Below are positions 8,813 to 11,423 of a DNA stretch of 11,423 nucleotides, piece after piece. Below the pieces are notes generated by a model. The model saw only the letters and a list, made by a program, of their open reading frames with translations, was not told the origin of the DNA and searched no databases. The translations under genes and the position numbers were made by a program. The stretch's first letter is position 1, and each line of letters opens with the position of its first letter. The stretch is from Burkholderiales bacterium. GTDB lineage: Bacteria > Pseudomonadota > Gammaproteobacteria > Burkholderiales > Burkholderiaceae_C. Location: NCBI GenBank assembly GCA_005789685.1, contig SXXD01000270.1:1-11423 (forward strand), given 5' to 3'.

Positions 8813-8928
8813 AGCATCTCCAAAATATTGAGGCCATAGATGACTGCAAAGCTTTGCATTCGAGACGAGTATACTTTTAAGATGCGCTTGCTTTGTGTCC
8901 ATCAAATGCACTTTCATCAGGACAAACC
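8813..8928. promoter_or_regulatory. Divergent control region between thiolase operon and acyl-CoA dehydrogenase
   Basis: This 116-base spacer separates two divergent gene starts and so should hold promoters in both directions. It contains a perfect palindrome at 8845-8858 and a self-complementary AGTATACT at 8868-8875, which gives a TATACT -10-like hexamer on each strand. No good -35 is found at 17 bases for either direction (CAAAGC for plus, ACAAAG for minus). That is compatible with promoters that depend on an activator or are read weakly. Predicted starts near 8882 (plus) and 8861 (minus) would give leaders of about 47-49 bases. Confidence 0.5.
8845..8858. promoter_or_regulatory. Perfect 14-base palindrome, candidate operator
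   Basis: TGCAAAGCTTTGCA reads identically on both strands. It lies between the divergent thiolase and acyl-CoA dehydrogenase genes, overlapping the -35 region of the putative plus-strand promoter and just downstream of the putative minus-strand start. Two-fold symmetry of this size suits a dimeric regulator such as the TetR- or GntR-type repressors that commonly control fatty-acid genes. No regulator gene is present in the window, and I cannot assign the site to a known motif. Confidence 0.45.
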
Positions 8929-10092
8929 ATGATCTCAAGAACTCTCTTTACGCTTGAACACGAGTCTTTTCGTGACAGCTTCAAACGCTTCATGGACAGA
9001 GAAATCGCCCCCTTTCATGAAGCATGGGAAGAGCAAGGCTACGTCGATCGCGAAGTCTGGCAAAAAGCAGGGGCCAACGGTTTTTTGTGCATGACGCTGC
9101 CCGAGGCTTATGGGGGAGCAGATGCTGACAAGCTTTACTCTGTGGTTCAAATGGAAGAGTTAGGTCGGGCGGGCTTTACGGGTATCGGTTATGGGCTACA
9201 CAATGAAATTGTTGCCCCCTACATTTTGAATTACGGCACGGAATCACAGAAGCAAAAGTACTTGCCCAAGTTTGCTTCAGGTGAAATGGTGGGTGCCATT
9301 GCCATGAGTGAACCGTCGGCAGGTTCTGATCTTCAGGGCGTCAAAACCAGCGCTATCAAGCAAGCCGATGGCTCCTATTTGCTAAACGGAAGCAAAACAT
9401 TTATAACCAATGGTTGGCATGCCGATCTGGTCATTGTGGTTGCCAAAACAGATCCCAGTGCGGGCGCTAAGGGTACGAGTTTGTTGCTAATTGAACGTGG
9501 CATGCCTGGTTTTGAAAAAGGCAAACGATTGAAGAAATTGGGTCTCAAGGCTCAAGACACTTCAGAGCTATTTTTTGACAATGTCAAAGTACCTGCCACT
9601 CAATTGTTAGGTGGGCCCGATTACGAAGGCAAGGGATTTATTTGCCTGATGGAACAACTGCCATGGGAGCGACTTCAGATAGCAATCACTGCAGTCGCGG
9701 CGGCACAAGCCGCCATTGACTGGACCGTGAAATACACCCAAGATCGAAAAGTCTTTGGTCAAGCCGTGGCCAATTATCAAAACACGCGATACAGACTTGC
9801 GGAGATGCAAACTGAAGTTCAGATTGCACAAGTGTTTATTGATAAATGTTGTGAACTTGTGAATGTCGGACAGTTAGACACGCAGACCGCCAGCATGGCC
9901 AAATATTGGTGTACCGATCTTCAATGCAAGGTCATAGACGAATGTGTTCAGCTACACGGTGGCTATGGCTATATGTGGGAATACCCCATTACCAGGGCCT
10001 TTGCAGACGCGCGCGTCCAACGAATTTATGGTGGCACCAATGAGATTATGAAAGAGGTCATTTCCAGAGGCATGGGACTTTCGGGGAAGTAA
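8929..10092 (+). CDS. Acyl-CoA dehydrogenase, long-chain/isovaleryl type
   Basis: This 387-residue FAD-dependent enzyme introduces the alpha-beta double bond in acyl-CoA, passing electrons to electron-transfer flavoprotein. ACAD signature 1 is [13 protein letters not shown] (125-137). Signature 2 spans [16 protein letters not shown] (341-356) onward to [13 protein letters not shown] (362-374). The usual short/medium-chain catalytic Glu (YEGT) is replaced by Gly in YGGT. The base is instead probably Glu247 in LPWERLQ, as in long-chain and isovaleryl-CoA dehydrogenases. This points away from straight short-chain substrates. The ATG at 8929 has AGGA 6 bases upstream; an in-frame TTG at 8893 was rejected. 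It is divergent from the thiolase and supplies the step missing from that operon. Confidence 0.93.
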   Translation: MISRTLFTLEHESFRDSFKRFMDREIAPFHEAWEEQGYVDREVWQKAGANGFLCMTLPEAYGGADADKLYSVVQMEELGRAGFTGIGYGLHNEIVAPYILNYGTESQKQKYLPKFASGEMVGAIAMSEPSAGSDLQGVKTSAIKQADGSYLLNGSKTFITNGWHADLVIVVAKTDPSAGAKGTSLLLIERGMPGFEKGKRLKKLGLKAQDTSELFFDNVKVPATQLLGGPDYEGKGFICLMEQLPWERLQIAITAVAAAQAAIDWTVKYTQDRKVFGQAVANYQNTRYRLAEMQTEVQIAQVFIDKCCELVNVGQLDTQTASMAKYWCTDLQCKVIDECVQLHGGYGYMWEYPITRAFADARVQRIYGGTNEIMKEVISRGMGLSGK

Positions 10093-10093
10093 G

Positions 10094-10123
10094 CAAAAAA
10101 AGTACGGTGCCCTCAAAGTACTT
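10094..10123 (-). terminator. Probable intrinsic terminator of the dioxygenase gene
   Basis: Read on the minus strand, AAGTAC (10123-10118) and GTACTT (10105-10100) form a 6-base-pair stem around a 12-base loop. Further Ts follow at 10099-10095. The stem starts inside the dioxygenase stop codon. It is AT-rich and therefore not strong. On the plus strand the hairpin is followed by AAACC rather than Ts, so it should act only on the minus-strand transcript and not on the acyl-CoA dehydrogenase message that ends at 10092. Confidence 0.45.
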
Positions 10124-11012
10124 AAACCGGCCTCTGCTCCAAACTCGACACCTCATTGGTCAACGTAGTTCTGCGCATATCCCGCACTTCCTTCGGATCG
10201 TATCGACGAGCGCGATGCATCGTAACGCGGTTGTCCCAGATTACCAGATCCCATGGACGCCATACATGCGCGTAGACAAACTGGCGCTGCGTGGCATGTT
10301 CGTTGAGGTCACGTAAAAAGGAACGCGCCTCCGGCATTGGCCACCCCTCAATGCCACCGGCATGGCTTGCCAGATAAAGCGACAGCTGGCCTGTATGGGG
10401 GTGCCGCCGCACTAAACCTTGGCGCACTGGCGCCCACTTTGCGCGCTCGGCGTCTGTGAAATCATCAAAGCCCAAAATACCTCGAGAAAAAATCTGGCTG
10501 TGCAAGCAAATTAGATCGTGCACCTCGCTCTTCGTCGCATCGTCCAGCGCGTCATATGCAGCACGCATGTCAGCGAATTCTGTGTTGCCACCGGCTAAAG
10601 GAATCTTGCGCGCCGACAGCATTGAATACTTGGCTGGCACCTCCTTGAACGAACTGTCTGAGTGCCACAACAAATTGCCCAAACCAAACAAACGCCGGCG
10701 GTCATCGCGAGGAAGTAATTCACCGTTTTTGTCGAGGTTCGAAATATCGTTCAAATCCATGCTGAGGCGCCGGTCCTTTTCAGACATGATGTCCCCGGTA
10801 GCTTCCTCCAGCGTTCCGAGTTGACGGCTAAAAGCGATTTGTTGCTCATCTTCAAAATGTTGGTCATGAAACACCAACACACCGAAGCGGTCCATACCGG
10901 CATGGATGGCACTGACCTCTTCTTCTGTCAGCCTGCGAGTTAGGTCAATACCTGAAACCTCTCCAATGAAAGTGGGTCTTGTAGGATCAATGGGGTTGAC
11001 AGCGTATGAAAT
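10122..11012 (-). CDS. TfdA-like Fe(II)/2-oxoglutarate-dependent dioxygenase (TauD/TfdA family), non-standard start
   Basis: The family oxidises a substrate using O2 and 2-oxoglutarate, releasing succinate and CO2. The Fe(II) triad is visible as His117 and Asp119 in LLWHSDSSF and His266 in TMHRARRYD, with the 2-oxoglutarate-binding Arg region at about 277-281. LWHSDSSF, GGNTEFADMRAAYDAL and HATQRQFVY closely echo TfdA, the 2,4-dichlorophenoxyacetate dioxygenase, though other TauD/TfdA proteins share parts. The coordinates assume initiation at ATT (11012-11010), giving 296 residues against about 287 for TfdA. There is no ATG, GTG or TTG between the upstream stop (11039-11037) and Met40 (10895). 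GGAG lies 6 bases before the ATT, and the residues after it align with the TfdA N-terminus. Starting at Met40 would delete the first part of the fold. Real options are an ATT start, CTG at 11027 or 11024, a start-codon mutation, or a sequence error. The substrate is unknown. Confidence 0.8.
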   Translation of the reverse strand: MSYAVNPIDPTRPTFIGEVSGIDLTRRLTEEEVSAIHAGMDRFGVLVFHDQHFEDEQQIAFSRQLGTLEEATGDIMSEKDRRLSMDLNDISNLDKNGELLPRDDRRRLFGLGNLLWHSDSSFKEVPAKYSMLSARKIPLAGGNTEFADMRAAYDALDDATKSEVHDLICLHSQIFSRGILGFDDFTDAERAKWAPVRQGLVRRHPHTGQLSLYLASHAGGIEGWPMPEARSFLRDLNEHATQRQFVYAHVWRPWDLVIWDNRVTMHRARRYDPKEVRDMRRTTLTNEVSSLEQRPV

Positions 11013-11163
11013 AAAGATCTCCAGCAGGGAAATTGTTTAAACGGTATCACAATCCATCCAAAAATTCCACTGGGTGTTTGCTGGACGGGCCTGCTGATTA
11101 CACGTCAATCTTACGCAAGACCGCATTAAGCGCTAAAGTTAGCACTACCGATGAAGGAAAACC
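11013..11163. promoter_or_regulatory. Divergent intergenic region between dioxygenase and MlrC-like gene
   Basis: About 150 bases lie between two divergent genes and should carry promoters for both, but I find no convincing -35/-10 pair on either strand. The minus-strand TTGACG near 11095-11105 lacks a matching -10. The region holds the GGAG ribosome-binding site for the dioxygenase (11022-11019) and an AAGGA site before the plus-strand ATG. GTTTAAAC (11034-11041) is an 8-base palindrome, and an imperfect inverted repeat lies at 11129-11146. Confidence 0.4.
11129..11146. repeat. Imperfect inverted repeat upstream of the MlrC-like gene
   Basis: AGCGCTAA-AG-TTAGCACT has 8-base arms with one mismatch and a 2-base centre. 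It ends 17 bases before the plus-strand ATG at 11164, a position suited to a regulator-binding site for that gene. It could equally be a chance repeat. Confidence 0.35.
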
Positions 11164-11423
11164 ATGAAGATCGTCATTGCGCAAATGAATCACGAGACCA
11201 ATACATTCTCGCCGGTACCAACGCCCATTAGCCGATTTGCCAGGGCGAACTCACTGCCTGTGGAGGGAGAAGCTGCTATCAGCGCAATCCGCGGCACTGG
11301 CACTGCCATCGGTGCATTCATTGAGCTTGCGGAGCAGGCAGGCGCCACCATCTCCTTACCAGTTTCTGGCCATGCTTGGCCAAGCGGCCTAGTCGAAGAT
11401 AAAGCATACGAGTACATGTGCCA
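11164..11423 (+). CDS. M81-family metallopeptidase-like protein (MlrC-like), N-terminal part; 3' end outside window
   Basis: The first 86 codons are visible, starting at an ATG with AAGGA 5 bases upstream, and the frame stays open to the window edge. The N-terminus MKIVIAQMNHETNTFSPVPT has the family's conserved MNHETNTFSP text. It is followed by GEAAISAIRGTGTAIGAFIE, a GHAWPSG stretch near residues 71-77, and AYEYMC at the edge. This is the opening of the MlrC/M81 N-terminal domain (DUF1485). The named member, MlrC, cleaves the linear tetrapeptide of degraded microcystin, but most homologues have unknown substrates and often sit beside transport or amino-acid-metabolism genes. It is divergent from the TfdA-like dioxygenase. 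The family is confident; the function is not. Confidence 0.9.
   Translation, partial: MKIVIAQMNHETNTFSPVPTPISRFARANSLPVEGEAAISAIRGTGTAIGAFIELAEQAGATISLPVSGHAWPSGLVEDKAYEYMC

Noticed and set aside
8854..8875. TTGCAT as -35 for the TATACT -10 of the plus-strand acyl-CoA dehydrogenase promoter
   Set aside because: The spacer is only 10 bases, far too short for a sigma-70 promoter.
8893..8928. TTG start at 8893 for the acyl-CoA dehydrogenase
   Set aside because: No ribosome-binding site precedes it. The ATG at 8929 has AGGA at good spacing and fits the family N-terminus.
8813..8938. Upstream extension of the thiolase to 8938
   Set aside because: The extra 42 residues have no thiolase similarity and would cover the divergent promoter region and the acyl-CoA dehydrogenase start. 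GGAG upstream of 8812 and the standard N-terminus support the shorter form.
11190..11417. Minus-strand 75-codon open frame at the right end
   Set aside because: It is the shadow of the MlrC-like gene on the plus strand, whose frame carries the recognisable conserved motifs.

Overview
The window looks like a chromosomal segment of a betaproteobacterium, probably Burkholderiales and Comamonadaceae-like. This rests on protein sequence style, roughly balanced base composition and gene arrangement, and no rRNA or other marker gene is present to confirm it. It holds nine complete or near-complete protein genes and two genes cut by the window edges. I see no tRNA, rRNA, CRISPR array, transposase or phage gene.

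Positions 1-8812 form one long run of minus-strand genes. Read in transcription order they are: a thiolase; a FadJ-type fused enoyl-CoA hydratase/3-hydroxyacyl-CoA dehydrogenase; an AMP-forming acyl-CoA ligase; then a full branched-chain-amino-acid-type (HAAT family) ABC importer made of two ATPases (LivG, LivF), two permeases (LivH, LivM) and the start of a periplasmic binding protein. Spacing is tight throughout (a 4-base overlap to 32-base gaps), except for a 94-base gap between the ligase and livG. That gap holds a small hairpin and a strong-looking sigma-70 promoter, so the importer genes can probably be transcribed separately from the enzyme genes as well as together with them.

Positions 8929-10092 (plus strand) encode an acyl-CoA dehydrogenase of the long-chain/isovaleryl type, divergent from the thiolase. 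The 116-base region between them has a perfect 14-base palindrome and a self-complementary -10-like element, so one regulator could control both sides. Together the genes supply every step of a beta-oxidation spiral: activation (ligase), dehydrogenation, hydration plus second oxidation (FadJ-like) and thiolysis. An importer is attached. My inference is uptake and oxidation of a carboxylic acid whose identity the sequence does not reveal.

Positions 10122-11423 are a separate unit. A TfdA-like Fe(II)/2-oxoglutarate dioxygenase (minus strand) converges on the acyl-CoA dehydrogenase, with a likely intrinsic terminator between them. It diverges from the first 86 codons of an M81/MlrC-family metallopeptidase-like gene (plus strand). 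The dioxygenase is unusual because its reading frame has no ATG, GTG or TTG where the family's first methionine belongs. An ATT with a well-placed GGAG ribosome-binding site sits there instead.
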